A stretch of 64,000 nucleotides of DNA from assembly GCF_901000735.1 (NCBI RefSeq), contig NC_081544.1, positions 8,756,440 to 8,820,439 on the forward strand, written 5' to 3'. Every line of letters starts with the position of its first letter. Position 1 is the stretch's first letter. Positions 1 through 11,746 of this stretch are shown here, one piece after another. The translations under genes and the position numbers were made by a program. This DNA is from Corylus avellana (Eukaryota; Streptophyta; Magnoliopsida; Fagales; Betulaceae). The notes beneath the pieces were generated by a model. The model was given only the letters and a program-made list of their open reading frames with translations. It was not told the origin of the DNA and ran no database searches.

Positions 1-3000
1 AATGAGGATGGGGAAAGAAGGGCCCTTTGGGAAGAACTGGCGGGTTTGATGAATGTGTGGGAGGTTCCTTGGTGTCTTGGAGGGGATTTTAATATTGTTC
101 GGTTTCCTAGTGAGTGTTCCAATGTTTCTTACTATTCCACTAGCATGATGGATTTTTCGGACTTCATCTCAGAGAACAACTTGGTGGACATGCCCATGAT
201 GGGGGGTCAATTTACGTGGTCTAATAATCAAGAAAATGAGAGTTGGTCTAGGATTGACCGATTCTTGATCCTCGGATTGGGAAGATCATTTCCTTGCAAT
301 GTCACAAAGAAGACTTCAGCGCTTGATTTCCGATCACTTCCCTTTACTATTGGATTGCGGGGCTCCTTGCGGAGGTAATAAATGCTTTAGATTTGAAAAT
401 ATGTGGCTTAAAGCTGAAGGTTTTGTTGACAAGGTTAGGTCTTGGTGGGGGTCTTATTCGGTGGAGGGTTTACCTAGTTTTGTGCTAGCTAAGAAGTTGA
501 AATCCCTTAATTGGATTTGAAAAAGTGGAATGAGGAGGTGTTTGGGGACATTGGGAGGAAGAAAAAAGAGTTGTTGGGAGGTATTCAGGAGTTGGATGAG
601 TTGGCAGAGGTAAGGGGCTTAGCCCAAGAGGAGAAGGCCCAAAAGGCGGATATGGTGAAAGATTTGGAGAACACCTTATTGTGTGAAGAAATTCATTGGC
701 GCCAAAAATCGAGAGCTTTGTGGCTCAAGGAGGGGGACCGCAATACTCGTTTCTTTCATAAAATGGCTAACTCTCATCGCAGGTTTAATCGTGTGGAAGT
801 GCTTCGTATTAACGGCGTTTTATCCGATGATCTGGCTGAGGTAAAAGATCACATTGTGAGGTATTATCAAAGCTTATATTCGGAACAAAGCACGTGGCGA
901 CCTAGAATGGACAACCAGCCTTTTTTGTCCATTGATGAGGAGGATAAAAGGTGGTTAGAAAGAGATTTTGAGGAAAAGGAAGTTTGGGAGGTGGTTAAAG
1001 GTATGGATGGTGATAAGGCTCCGAGGTCCGGATGGCTTCTCCATGGCTTTTTTTCAAGCTTGTTGGGGTGTTATTAAGAATGATGTTATGGCTGTTTTTG
1101 CCGAGTTCCATTGTAGACGACAGCTGGAGAAAAGCTTGAATGCAACTTTTATTTCCTTGATCCCAAAAAAGGCGGAAGCGGTGGAGATGAAAGACTTTCG
1201 GCCCATTAGCTTGGTGGGAGGGGTGTACAAAATTGTATCTAAGGTTCTTGCCAACAGGATGAGAACTGTGTTGGGTAAGATCATATCCTACTCTCAAAAT
1301 GCTTTTATTGGGGGTCGTCAAATCCTAGATTCGGTTCTTATTGCAAATGAATGTGTGGATAGTTGTATGAAGTCAGGGGTGCCAGGTGTTCTTTGCAAAT
1401 TAGATTTGGAGAAGGCCTACGACCATGTTAATTGGGACTTTGTGTTGTATTTGTTGCATAGATGTGGTTTTGGCGAGAGGTGGAGGGCTTGGATAGAGTG
1501 GTGTATTACGTCGGTAAGATTTTCCATTCTTGTGAATGGTTCTCCGGAAGGCTTCTTTAATAGCTCGAGGGGAATTCGGCAAGGGGACCCGCTTTCTCCG
1601 TTACTTTTTGTGCTTGTTATGGAGGCATTGAGTAAGATGGTGAATGCGACGGTTGACTTAGGCTTTTTGACTGGCTTCTCGGTGGGAAATAGGGTTTTAT
1701 CGGAGTTGGTGGTCTCTCACTCTTTATTTGCTGATGACACCTTGATTTTTTGTGAAGCTTCGATCGAGCAAATCCGGTATGTGCGGCTCATTCTTTTGTG
1801 TTTTGAAGCTGTTTCGGGTTTGAGAGTGAATCTTGGAAAGTCTAAAATTGTGGCTATTGGGGAGGTGGAGAACATTGAGGGTTTAGCAGATATCCTTGGG
1901 TGTAGTGTTGCCGATTTGCCTATGAAGTATTTGGGTCTCCCTCTTGGGGCGGCGCATAAGGATACAGCTATGTGGAATGATGTGATCGAAAAGATGGAGC
2001 GTCAGATGGCAGGTTGGAAGAGAATGTATCTCTCTAAAGGAGGTCGTTTAACCCTCATTAAGAGTACGCTCTCTAATCTACCGACTTACTTTTTGTCTCT
2101 GTTTCCGATCCCTATGAGTGTAGCCAAAAGACTTGAGAAAGTTCAAAGAGATTTCTTATGGGGAGGGATGGGAGACGAGCCTAAGATGCATCTTGTCAAT
2201 TGGAATCAAGTCTGTCGTCCCCTTCGGTACGGCGGGCTTGGCATTCGAAAGTTGCATCAGTTTAATCAAGCTCTCTTAGGAAAATGGCTTTGGAGATATG
2301 CGAATGAGAGTGAGGCTTTGTGGTATAAGGTTATCAAATCTAAGTATGGAGATCAGGATGGTGGGTGGTGCACAAAGAAGGTCTCGGGTTCCCATGGTGT
2401 GGGCTTATGGAAACACATTCGTCAAGGTTGGGATTTTTTTGCCAAAGGCATCCGTTTTGAGGTGGGGGTGGGTTCGAAAGTTCGTTTTTGGCATGATATT
2501 TGGTGTGAGGATTCCGCTTTGAAGCATGCTTTCCCATCCTTGTTCAACATTGCCAGACATAAAGAAGCTTGGGTGAAGGATAACTTCATGTGGAGGAGTG
2601 GGGTGGTCGAGTGGAATGTCATTTTTGTGCGGCCCGTACAGGACTGGGAGATGGATTTGATTTCTGCTTTCTTGGACCGGTTGTACTCTTGCAAGATATC
2701 CACAGGTTCTGAGGATCGTATTCGATGGTCATCGTCTAAGAAAGGCAAGTTCGAGGTTAAGTCACTTTTCAAGGCCTTGTCTAATTTAGATCATGAGGTG
2801 TTTCCTTGGAAGAGCATTTGGCGTACTAAGGTGCCTATGCGAGTGGCTTTTTTTGGGTGGACCGCGGCCTTAGGCAAGATTTTGACTCACGACACCCTAC
2901 GGAAGAGAACTTTGTGATAGTGGAGTGGTGTTGTATGTGCAAGAAGAATGGAGAGTCAGTCGATCATCTTCTTCTCCATTGCGAGACAGCGAGCATTCTT

Positions 3001-3386
3001 TGGCATACTATTTTTGATCGTTTTGGGTTGCATTGGGTCATGCCTTGCAAGGTGAGGGGCTTGTTCGATTGCTGGTGGTCGGGAGGTCGGTCCCGAAGTG
3101 CGGTAGTGTGGAAGATGATCCCTCTGTGTCTTATGTGGTGTATTTGGAATGAAAGGAATGCTAGATGCTTTGAGAACTCCACTAGGACCATAGAGGAATT
3201 GACCCATTTCTTCTTCTTTACTTTGTATTCCTGGACAGCCGCTTGGCTTGCTCCTATAGGGATCAGTTTCTTTGATTTCCTTTTTCATTTTTCTCCCTCT
3301 TAGGCGCTCTCTTTTATACTTCCCGTGTATGTGGGTTGCGCCCCTCTGCGCTTTTTATATCATTATTACTTATCAAAAAAAAAAAA
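1..3386 (+). mobile_element. L1-type LINE, left end outside the window
   Basis: Non-LTR retrotransposon. The window starts inside the endonuclease part of ORF2. The element runs through reverse transcriptase and a C-terminal zinc-binding region and ends in a 3' UTR that closes with TACTTATC followed by twelve A (3375-3386). The A-tail and the absence of LTRs fit target-primed insertion. A second element with the same 3' end lies just downstream at about 3857-3988, which confirms the tail as the family's true 3' terminus. The 5' end and target duplication cannot be seen. Confidence 0.93.
46..3303 (+). pseudogene. LINE ORF2: endonuclease, reverse transcriptase, zinc-binding RT C-terminus (broken)
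   Basis: ORF2 copies element RNA into DNA at a nicked chromosomal site. The endonuclease part shows GGDFN at about 79-96, an SRID motif near 249-260, and in another frame SDHFP near 329-343. The RT has the fingers motif FRPIS (about 1196), [12 protein letters not shown] (about 1402), [11 protein letters not shown] and the catalytic FADD at 1727-1738. The C-terminal zinc-binding RT region (2730-3200) shows a C...H...C pattern and ends in WCIWNERNARCFE. Successive pieces lie in different frames (46-378, 299-520, 511-1077, 968-2917, 2857-3303), so there are at least four frameshifts or stops near 290, 515, 1025 and 2880. The copy is dead, but the RT block alone is open for about 650 codons, which suggests a fairly recent insertion. 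Confidence 0.92.
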
Positions 3387-3765
3387 CTACTCTTTTCTTT
3401 TATATTTTTTTAATGTGAGACTCAACACTAACAAGTGCACTCACAACAATTTCTACCTTAAAATTGTTTGTGAATTTTATATAAACATCGATTAAATAAG
3501 CATGAACACTCCCTCTTCTGTGACCTCTATCTTAGGCATCAAAATGAAAGCTCCCATACCACTTGAGCCTAACAGTATTTCTAGGAGCTTTCTTTTTATT
3601 TTTTCAAAATTTGAGGAACTAAAGTACTTTTTGCTTCTTTATCTAAATACACTCCAAAATAGTTTTCCTTTAATATTTTCCTATATTATTAAAATATTAT
3701 TTTTCACTTGTACTTTTTTTATTTTCTTTTTTTTTTCTCTTCTCTCTCTCTCTTATCATCTAATC

Positions 3766-3852
3766 TTCTGCAAGCTCCCACCTCTCCATCGAAAAACTCA
3801 ATAAAATCAACCAAACAAACCAATCAACAAGTTCTGCAAGCTCCCACCTCTC
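3766..3852. repeat. 21-bp direct repeat, 66-bp spacing
   Basis: The 21-bp word that starts TTCTGCAAGCTCCCACC occurs exactly at 3766-3786 and again at 3832-3852. The second copy ends just before the truncated LINE tail. It may be a local duplication linked to that insertion. Confidence 0.8.
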
Positions 3853-3856
3853 ATTA

Positions 3857-3988
3857 TTAGCTTTAATGACTTTTTTGTTCTTTTTTTTCTCCTACTCAGG
3901 CATTTTCTTGCATACTTCCAATTTACTAAGGTTACGTCCTTCTGCGCTTTTTGATATATACTTCATTACTTATCAAAAAAAAAAAAAA
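3857..3988 (+). mobile_element. Severely 5'-truncated LINE copy, 3' tail only
   Basis: The last part reads CTGCGCTTTTTGATATATAC then TTCATTACTTATC and fourteen A (3975-3988). It matches the 3' terminus of the LINE at 3340-3386, which has CTGCGCTTTTTATATCATTA. Only about 130 bp are present, typical of incomplete reverse transcription. The left limit is approximate. Confidence 0.8.
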
Positions 3989-4029
3989 TTCCTATCCAAA
4001 TCCCAAAAAATTCCTATCCAAATCCCAAA
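3988..4029. repeat. 20-bp tandem duplication after LINE A-tail
   Basis: The word ATTCCTATCCAAATCCCAAA is present at 3988-4007 and 4010-4029. It directly abuts the A-tail of the truncated LINE. It could be a slippage product; it is not a normal flanking target duplication because both copies lie on the same side. Confidence 0.75.
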
Positions 4030-5870
4030 TGAAGGAGGTGTTTGTTCCTCCCCAGGGTCCTTCATGGCCTAACCATATCTCTCATTTTCTCTTAGGGGAC
4101 ATGTCTAACCCTATGAGACTCTTTGTCAAGATCATTACGACCAATCTGTGTCCCATCCAGAGGCACATTTTTTGTGAGGAATGATGAGCCTCTTCCGCAA
4201 TTGCAAACAAACTTTGTTGGTGCCAATGACCGAATTATCTAGATAAAGATGGATGTCAAATCGGTATTGCACAAGGATGCCCCAAAGGATGCTGATGAGA
4301 CCACTTGAGTTTTCCCTTTGTCATTTGGTGACAAAAAGGAGAGTGTGGATAGTGAGATATAGGGGGAGAGTTGCTTGGATATAGAGGGACATGAAATATT
4401 TTTGATGATTTGTTATTTTGCTACAGATTAACACATTTTTGTGTAGTTCAAAACTATTTGTTGTTGAGATGTTTATGTAATTTGAAAACAATCTGTTGAT
4501 GCTACATGGATGTATTTTTTTGGGTTTAATCTTGAAAATTCTTAAACATCTATGTAATGTGAATGGATTCAATGATTCAGATATTACATTATTTAATAAT
4601 TTATTCATTTTGAAATATGAGTAATTATTTTGAATCTACAAATCTCAATGCTTATGACGTGTTTGTTCATGGTTTCAGAAGACCGGTTCAAACTTCAAAT
4701 TTTTAACTTAGCTTAGTTTTGTGGTTTAACAGGCTTAGGTTATGTTTTGAGTTTGTAATTTGTTCTATATATTTCGTTCTTTATTTTGTCACCAAATTGC
4801 CAAAGGAAGAGTTTGTTAAGTTTTTAATGTTGGCGTATTAAGTGATCAAAACATTAATTGTAAGTTCTTTAGTCTTAGGGTTTTGGTTGCCTTCAAAGTG
4901 TTGTGCATTTATGAAGAGCAAAACCAGTTAGCAAATTCATCAGCCATGGCATCCTGGCACTCACATATGAAGGCTACCCAAGAGCCTCATCAGCAACGTC
5001 ATCAAATGAGCATCTTGATGCGGGCTTCAAAGTGGTACCTAGGAGCCTCATTCGTTAAGGCGTCATTAAGCGGTCCTAACGAGATGATTATTGAAACATA
5101 GAGAGGTTTGTTAGCTAAGGCACTAGCAAGTCGTCCTAACGAGATGTGTTCATGTGTACTTTCAAAGAGTATTGTCAGCTAGGTCGTTAGCAAGGCATCC
5201 CGACGAGAGCTATTTCAACGGACTTCTAGAGAGGTTCGTCAACTAGGTCGTTAGCAACTTGTCCTAATGAGACATGTTTTAAAGGACGCCAAGCAGTTTC
5301 ATTAACTGGCTTGTCAGCAAGGTCATCCCAATGTTGTCACTATTAAACAATGAAACCCTAAAGTTTTCTTGACGACTTCATTGGATTTTACCTTGTCCTA
5401 TATAAGGACTATTAAACATGACTTCCAAGAGAGTTCTTTGTCTTGTGAGCCTTGAATCTTGATTCTTTCTTGGAGTTTTTCTAACCCACAGCAAACACAA
5501 ATTACAACCCTTCAGCCGCTCGAGTTCCGGCATAAGAGATCAAATAGAAGAATTGTCTAGTGGTTATGAAAGTGCTATTGTGATAGAGGGCAAGTGAGTC
5601 ACTTGTGTACTACAAAGGTGTGCCAACTATAAAGGTTTTGTAAGTGTGAACTTGTAATCTCTTATTCTTCTATAGTGGATTGATTTCCTAAGTTTGGTTA
5701 CCCATAAATTATTCAAAAATTGTTTATTGAATGTGTTCGATTTTGATTATTATATGCATGTGGTATATTATTAGATTAATTGTTCACCATATTATTTGTT
5801 AGTGATAATAATTTCTATATAATTCTTATTCACTCCCCCTCTAGGTGTTGTTTCGGGTCAAAACGTGTAT
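4021..5870 (+). mobile_element. Copia-type remnant: 3' internal end and LTR
   Basis: About 4060-4360 carries short reading-frame remains without a domain I can name, followed by a purine-rich stretch typical of the 3' internal end of SIRE/Maximus-like copia elements (TCATTTGGTGACAAAAAGGA near 4321, and AGGGGGAG near 4360). A second such block at 4790-4815 is followed by TGTTAAG, a plausible LTR start. The LTR-like part carries degenerate tandem repeats (4990-5340), transcription-related sequence near 5395-5410 (TATAAGGAC) and ends near CACTCCCCCTCTAGGTG at about 5830-5846. No intact pol is attached. Lineage and exact limits are inferred. Confidence 0.55.
4990..5340 (+). repeat. Degenerate 60-70 bp tandem repeats in a copia LTR
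   Basis: Five to six diverged units share a core like TCGTTAGCAAxxxGTCCTAACGAGATG, visible near 5060, 5115, 5185, 5245 and 5305. Spacing is irregular at about 60-70 bp. Such arrays are common in LTR U3 regions; no function can be assigned. Confidence 0.65.
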
Positions 5871-6737
5871 TTCATAAACAAATCACATTGATAAGAAATC
5901 TTGCTATGCTCATTTTGGAATCAAAAGACAATTATATTATTTCACAACTATGTGACCCTATTTAACCATGCAAAGACCACCTCAACTGATATGGAAGTGT
6001 CGAAGTGGTTAGAAGTCAAGCTTTGACATCCTCGTTCAAATGGCTCTCAAGTCCATTCCAATTGAACTCAAACTGTGCATCTCATTTCAACGTACCAAAT
6101 GAAATTTGGCAAAACTAGATGAAAGCTAGGGTGTTTTTCCATGCATTTTTACTTGTTTTTAAGAGTTATTTTGGTCATTTTACCTTACTTACAAACAGTT
6201 ATTACATTAATTGAGTTCTTTTAGGGATTCGTAATTTTTGTTTTTTGATACTTACTATTTTATTGGTTTTATTAGAATTGGCTATCTTATGATATGTAAG
6301 TATTTTATTTTCACTGTTTTTCCTAAGAGTTTTAGGAGTAAGAGATCGCTCAAAACTTATTTACTAGGGAGTCGTACTTAGATAATTGCTAGTTAATTAA
6401 TTTCGGAAGCGTTACATGGCTTGTGGGAAACCCCAACCCAACGGAGATAGTTGTGTGGCTAAGCCCCCCTCTGCTAGGTTGGGTCATAAGAGATCCCCAC
6501 CCACGCAACCACCTGCGTGGGTTGAAGGGCAATCATCAAAGTCCCCCCACCCAATCCCTTAGAAAGGAAAAGAACCTTCAAGATGAACTATCATTCCCAA
6601 TCCTATTCGCCGACTGTGTCGTGGTTGACGTGGTAAAGAACCTAGCCCGAGCCATGGTTGATGTGGCAAAGCCCATAGGGATATATTCAACAACCCATCA
6701 TCGATTATGGTGAAATTTTTGCTGCTATTGCACGTTT
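5871..6737. other. No gene seen
   Basis: No coding region with recognisable content on either strand. The sequence from 6418 to 6660 is locally GC-richer, with CCCACCC words and dispersed repeats of AACCCAACC and GGTTGGG type. It resembles part of an old non-autonomous LTR element but has no diagnostic ends. Confidence 0.5.
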
Positions 6738-6775
6738 GGAAACCATAAGAATGGTCATTTCTCTTGCAACTCAAA

Positions 6776-7346
6776 ATAAATTAAGGATTTATCAAATGGA
6801 TTGACAATCCGCTTTCTTGAATGGAATTCTTGAGGAGAAAATTTATGTTGAATCACCTATGGGTTATGTCATCAAGAGGCATGAGGAGAAAGTCTTGAAA
6901 TTAAAAAATGTGTATTATGGCTTATGGCTTAAAACAAGCACCAAGGGCATGGAATAGTTGAATTGATAAATACTTTTTAAGAGAATCGATTCACCAAATG
7001 CCCTCGTGAATATGCTCTCTATGCTAAGGTGCGTGAGAATGAAAATATTTAGATTGTTTGCTTGTATGTAGATGGCTTGATTTTTACAGGCAACAACCAA
7101 ACATGTTTGAAGATTTCAAGAAAGCAACAACTCAAGAATCCAATATTTCATGGTCAAAGTAAACACATTGACACAAGATATCATTTTCTTAGAGAATGTA
7201 TTGTCAAGAAGGAGGTACAACTCAAGTTTGTGAAGACTTAGGATCAAGTTGCGGACATTTTCACTAAGCCTCTCAAGGATGATACTTTTAGCAAGCGTTA
7301 CTTGGACTCACTAGAAATTATGTTTAAAGAGGGTATTGAATACTAA
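6776..7346 (+). pseudogene. Copia RT plus RNase H fragment, copy A
   Basis: The translated fragments match Ty1/copia pol: a stretch containing SAFLNG and EEKIYVE, then YGLKQAPRAWN, then the active-site neighbourhood LYVDDLIFTG changed to VDGLIFTG at about 7066-7090, and a far C-terminal RNase H piece with HIDTRYHFLRE and DQVADIFTKPL. A large deletion removes the segment between RT and RNase H. Stops and frame changes occur throughout. An almost identical copy lies at 10086-10648. Confidence 0.88.
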
Positions 7347-8851
7347 ACTTAATTCCAATAATTTCATATTCTTGTAAGTTAAGTGTCTTGAAGAGTTTGT
7401 GTCTTTTGGTTTTTCAAGCATGTAGGAGTTACATGAGATTTATGTTGCATGTGGGAGCTACGTGGGAGTTATATGCATGGAGTCACATAGGATTGATTCT
7501 AGAGCGGAAAAGCTAATCTCCCTCACAATTTGAGCTAGATTGTTTACTGCTTCGACTCGTAGTTGTGCTTTCCCTTATATCTATGCATATCATCACAGTA
7601 GGAAAATCCTACTCCAATTGAATGGCATCATCAGTACTCTATCTAAAGAACAAAAAAAAAAAATCCTTCTACTCTAATTGAATGCCCGCACACTAACTGA
7701 AGAGGAATCAAGCTGCATTTGTCACCCATATTGAAGGAAAATATAGAGAGCTAGATTCAGAAAGGGGATGTTCATGCACTGGAATTTGCCTAATTAAATT
7801 GCTAACACTTTGCTTTGTGTTGTGTTAAAGTTGAACCCAACTTAGAGTACATAGAATTGTGTGATCTGTTGAAGTAGGGGCGGGAAATCAAGCTAAACAT
7901 ATTTCCTGTTGGCTATAGTATTAAATAGAGCTTAACATTATCTATACATATGAGTTCAAACACCCCGAAAATCACAGATTTTTGGAATGGCTGAAACGTT
8001 GAAAATTGGTGAACTAAGACAACTTTGATTTCAACTTGATCAAAATGACTTGCTTACATTGGTATTTATATATAGACTATAAAGAATCTTTCTAGCTCTC
8101 TCATTTACATCACATCACTCAAAAAATTGCATTATAAATTCCAAGTCTATAGATTTTATTAGTTAGTATAATAAGATTACCACCGAGTTGATATTAACAT
8201 GTGGAAAAGGATTATACCTGAAGAAGAAACTAATTACAATGTACTATAATTCCACTTCTAAATCAAATGATATCAACAAGACAAGACAATTTTGTGGCTT
8301 CATGATAACAAATTAATTGTCTTCTAAATCAAATAATATAATCCCAAAATACGTATGTTAATTCCTAAATTAATTAGTGCATCATATCATTCATGTGCTT
8401 AATTAATTTGCACTTCTATATCAACTGTTTTAAACCAAAAAGTACGTTCCTAAATTAGTGCACCATATCGTTCATTTGGGTATACGCTATATTTTATGAA
8501 GACATCCTTAAAGGAATGCTGCCAACATATTTTATTGTTGGAGGACAATAAAAGTACAAAACCACAAAGCTCGTTAGGAATGAAAGGAAACATTGAAACT
8601 CCTAATTAAAGCCAAATTTACAATAAGTAAACGCAAGTACTACAAAATAAGTAGCAGCGACATATTAAACCCATCAAGGTGATATTAACTTCTCTTTTTT
8701 CTGGAGTAAACTTGAAAATTGTGCTTTGCAGAAAGGAAAAGACTCCGTAGTACTTCTTCTTCTTTTTTTTTCTTTTTTTTTTTCTTCTTTATTTGATGTA
8801 TCCTGGTACATCTTTTCAGTCACTCTTTAGGTTTGCTCATTCTTCTATTGT
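7347..8851. other. Non-coding: copia flank and probable MADS intron 1
   Basis: No reading frame with recognisable content. The first 250 bp follow the copia RNase H end and may be its 3' LTR remnant (repeated words CATGTAGGAGTTACATGAG and GCATGTGGGAGCTACGTGGG). The rest is AT-rich and lies 3' of MADS exon 1 on the minus strand, so it would be intron 1 if the gene were complete. I found no K-box exon here. Confidence 0.55.
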
Positions 8852-9023
8852 TTAATTTGGGTCTTTGTTTTGAGCTTTTGGATTTCTCATATTCCCTCTC
8901 TTGCTCTCAAGAAATGATAAAACTATTGGAGAATGCATGAATAAAACGATCTGAAGGCATAGATAGACAGCGACATATACTTTACTATAAGTAGAAAAAC
9001 TATATGTTTCTCTAAATAGAAAG

Positions 9024-9027
<4 letters not shown>

Positions 9028-9065
<38 letters not shown>
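9028..9065. repeat. (GA)n microsatellite in MADS intron 1, copy A
   Basis: Uninterrupted GA repeats immediately inside the intron, a few bases 3' of the splice donor on the minus strand. The paired copy is at 14568-14605 with similar length. Confidence 0.95.
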
Positions 9066-9068
<3 letters not shown>

Positions 9069-9069
<1 letters not shown>

Positions 9070-9250
9070 TTGAGCTGGCGTAGTGAAAGAGCTTTCCAGT
9101 AGAAGAAAAGACAATGAGAGCAATTTCAGCATCGCAGAGAGTTGAGAGCTCCATAGCCTTCTTAAACAGCCCCCTCCTCCTCTTTGAGAAAGTCACCTGC
9201 CTTGCCGTTGTGTTGTCAATCTTTTTGATCTGGATTTTCCTCCTCGTCAT
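9069..9250 (-). CDS. MADS-box exon 1, SVP/AGL24-like, copy A (rest of gene absent)
   Basis: The start ATG is at 9250-9248 on the minus strand. The exon encodes 60 residues plus two bases and is a near-complete MADS DNA-binding domain, starting [20 protein letters not shown] and carrying [20 protein letters not shown], then the [18 protein letters not shown] strand region. IKKIDN followed by [18 protein letters not shown] is characteristic of the SVP/AGL24/JOINTLESS clade of MIKC-type transcription factors, which bind CArG boxes and act in flowering and dormancy control. The exon ends at a clean AAG|GT donor (9069/9068), the usual position for MIKC exon 1. Unusual residues are T2-R3 in place of the common A-R-E and M in KKAMEL. 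No exon 2 is visible downstream within contig 1. Confidence 0.85.
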
Positions 9251-9504
9251 TTTTGAGAGAAACTAAAAAATGATCCGACCCTTTACATAAAACCAATCAA
9301 AATTATCAGCCCCAACTAGTAATTCTAGGAAGAGAAATCAAAACTTTACTTGTACAAATTAAAAGAGGAATAAATATGCTTCACAAATGTTTTAATCCAA
9401 GAATCAGGTCAAACCAGTACCTCAGAGACAGCAAATTCAAACTCCTATACATGAAAAATATAGAAAGTCAAAAGAAAACCAGTTTTTTGCACAAAGAGAA
9501 AGAG

Positions 9505-9520
9505 TATATATATATATAAA
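9505..9520 (-). promoter_or_regulatory. Possible TATA element upstream of MADS exon 1, copy A
   Basis: An AT run reading TTTATATATATATATA on the minus strand lies about 255 bp upstream of the MADS start codon, with GA/CT-rich sequence between. It is conserved at 15045-15060. This is only a positional suggestion, since such runs are common here. Confidence 0.3.
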
Positions 9521-9828
9521 GAAGAAAGTTCTTTCAACCTGCACTTGCTCTCTCCAAAAAAAAAAAAAAACAAAAAAAAAAACAAAAAAGAAGGAAAAAT
9601 ATGAATCATAAGCTGAAATTTAACCTACCCTTTAGACAACAATCGACTAATCTTACAGATCTTCCACCAGTCTTCTAGTGATTAGTAAGCATTCTATATA
9701 TGGAAAATGTGGAGAGAAAGAGAGAGTGGTATGTAGAGAGTAAGAACAAAGGAAAAAAAGAAAGATGGGGAATTTTCCAAATTAGGCCAACAATCTCTAA
9801 CCAACCAACCCTAGTTTGCAGAAACACT

Positions 9829-9947
9829 AGCTATGTTTGGGGAGAGGGTGGCCTGGCACTGTAGCTGGAACGGCACTGTTCCAGCTACAGTGCCAATTGA
9901 CACGTGGCGCTAAAAATTAATTTTTTATTTATTTATTTATTTTTTTT
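9829..9947. mobile_element. Insertion unique to copy A, probable MITE end, cut by gap
   Basis: The two duplicate blocks diverge exactly after CAGAAACACT. Copy B continues with upstream sequence of the gene while copy A continues with GCTATGTTTGGGGAGAGG, a terminus of a type seen in hAT-like MITEs. A perfect 17-bp inverted repeat with a 6-base loop (9855-9871 and 9878-9894) follows, then ACACGTGGCGC. The other end is lost in the N gap. Confidence 0.5.
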
Positions 9948-10047
9948 NNNNNNNNNNNNNNNNNNNNNNNNNNNNNNNNNNNNNNNNNNNNNNNNNNNNN
10001 NNNNNNNNNNNNNNNNNNNNNNNNNNNNNNNNNNNNNNNNNNNNNNN
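9948..10047. other. Assembly gap, 100 N
   Basis: Exactly one hundred N, the usual placeholder for a scaffold gap of unknown size. Real sequence resumes at 10048 inside a copy of 6738. Confidence 0.99.
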
Positions 10048-10085
10048 GGAAACCATAAGAATGGTCATTTCTCTTGCAACTCAAA

Positions 10086-10648
10086 ATAAATTAAGGATTT
10101 ATCAAATGGATTGACAATCCGCTTTCTTGAATGGAATTCTTGAGGAGAAAATTTATGTTGAATCACCTATGGGTTATGTCATCAAGAGGCATGAGGAGAA
10201 AGTCTTGAAATTAAAAAATGTGTATTATGGCTTAAAACAAGCACCAAGGGCATGGAATAGTTGAATTGATAAATACTTTTTAAGAGAATCGATTCGCCAA
10301 ATGCCCTCATGAATATGCTCTCTATGCTAAGGTGCGTGAGAATGAAAATATTTAGATTGTTTGCTTGTATGTAGATGGCTTGATTTTTACAGGCAACAAC
10401 CAAACATGTTTGAAGATTTCAAGAAAGCAACAACTCAAGAATCCAATATTTCATGGTCAAAGTAAACACATTGACACAAGATATCATTTTCTTAGAGAAT
10501 GTATTGTCAAGAAGGAGGTACAACTCAAGTTTGTGAAGACTTAGGATCAAGTTGCGGACATTTTCACTAAGCCTCTCAAGGATGATACTTTTAGCAAGCG
10601 TTACTTGGACTCACTAGAAATTATGTTTAAAGAGGGTATTGAATACTA
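10086..10648 (+). pseudogene. Copia RT plus RNase H fragment, copy B
   Basis: Same deleted copia pol fragment as at 6776-7346, with SAFLNG, YGLKQAPRAWN, VDGLIFTG and DQVADIFTKPL and the same RT/RNase H deletion joint. It lacks a short duplication (TATGGCTTATGGCTT) present in copy A at about 6916. Because the disabling changes are shared, both copies descend from one already dead element. Confidence 0.88.
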
Positions 10649-11746
10649 AACTTAATTCCAATAATTTCATATTCTTGTAAGTTAAGCGTCTTGAAGAGTT
10701 TGTGTCTTTTGGTTTTTCAAGCATGTAGGAGTTACATGAGATTTATTTTGCATGTGGGAGCTACGTGGGAGTTATATGCATGGAGTCACATAGGATTGAT
10801 TCTAGAGCAGAAAAGCTAATCTCCCTCACAATTTGAGCTAGATTGTTTACTGCTTCGACTCGTAGTTGTGCTTTCCCTTATATCTATGCATATCATCACA
10901 GTAGGAAAATCCTACTCCAATTGAATGGCATCACCACTCTATCTAAAGAACAAAAAAAAAATCCTTCTACTCTAATTGAATGCCCGCACACTAACTGAAG
11001 AGGAATCAAGCTGCATTTGTCACCCATATTGAAGGAAAATATAGAGAGCTAGATTCAGAAAGGGGATGTTCATGCACTGGAATTTGCCTAATTAAATTGC
11101 TAACACTTTGCTTTGTGTTGTGTTAAAGTTGAACCCAACTTAGAGTACATAGAATTGTGTGATCTGTTGAAGTAGGGGCGGGAAATCAAGCTAAACATAT
11201 TTCCTGTTGGCTATAGTATTAAATAGAGCTTAGGGGAAAATGCATTTTACCCCCCTGAAGTTTCAGGGGTTTTTCAATTTGAACCCCAAAGTTTAAAAAT
11301 TGGCAATGTACCCCCCTGAAGTTTCAAAAAGTTTCAATTTCAACCTTCCGTTAATATTTTCCGTCTAAATGGATGGAAGTTGTCCCACGTGCACCTCGCG
11401 TGACATATTAAGCCATTTTCTTCCAATTTCACCCTCAAATTTTTTTTTTTTTTTCTTGATTGCAGTACCGGCCAGTTCTTTCTTCTTCTTCTTCTTCTTC
11501 ACGCCTACTCTTTCAACACCCACCTTTCTTTTCACCTTCCTCCTCCTCTTTAGCTCAAAATACAGTACCACTCCACTGTGAAGCTCCCAAGGAGACTGCC
11601 ATTATATCACCAACATGGCAAAACTGGGGGTAGAGGTTCACATGCAGGTTCACGATAAACTAATCTGTTCTGCCCTGTTTCTACAACCGAAAACAGAGTG
11701 ATTCTTTGTCATCAATGGATCATGTGCTAGGAATTATCGAGTGTCA

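Larger units (their letters stand above)
6738..9828. repeat. Duplicated block, copy A (pairs with 10048-15353)
   Basis: From GGAAACCATAAGAATGG at 6738 to CAGAAACACT at 9828 this block matches 10048-15353 almost base for base, with small indels and scattered substitutions. The only large difference is the 2.2-kb Mutator-like insertion in copy B. Copy A holds a copia fragment, the downstream intron-like region, MADS exon 1 and its upstream region. Copy B starts at the first base after the N gap. Confidence 0.95.

Noticed and set aside
8852..9068. MADS reading frame continuing past exon 1 with a Leu-Ser repeat
   Set aside because: It is read-through of the intron: a proper AAG|GT donor lies at 9069/9068 and the Leu-Ser run is the GA/CT microsatellite. 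The same holds for 14392-14608.
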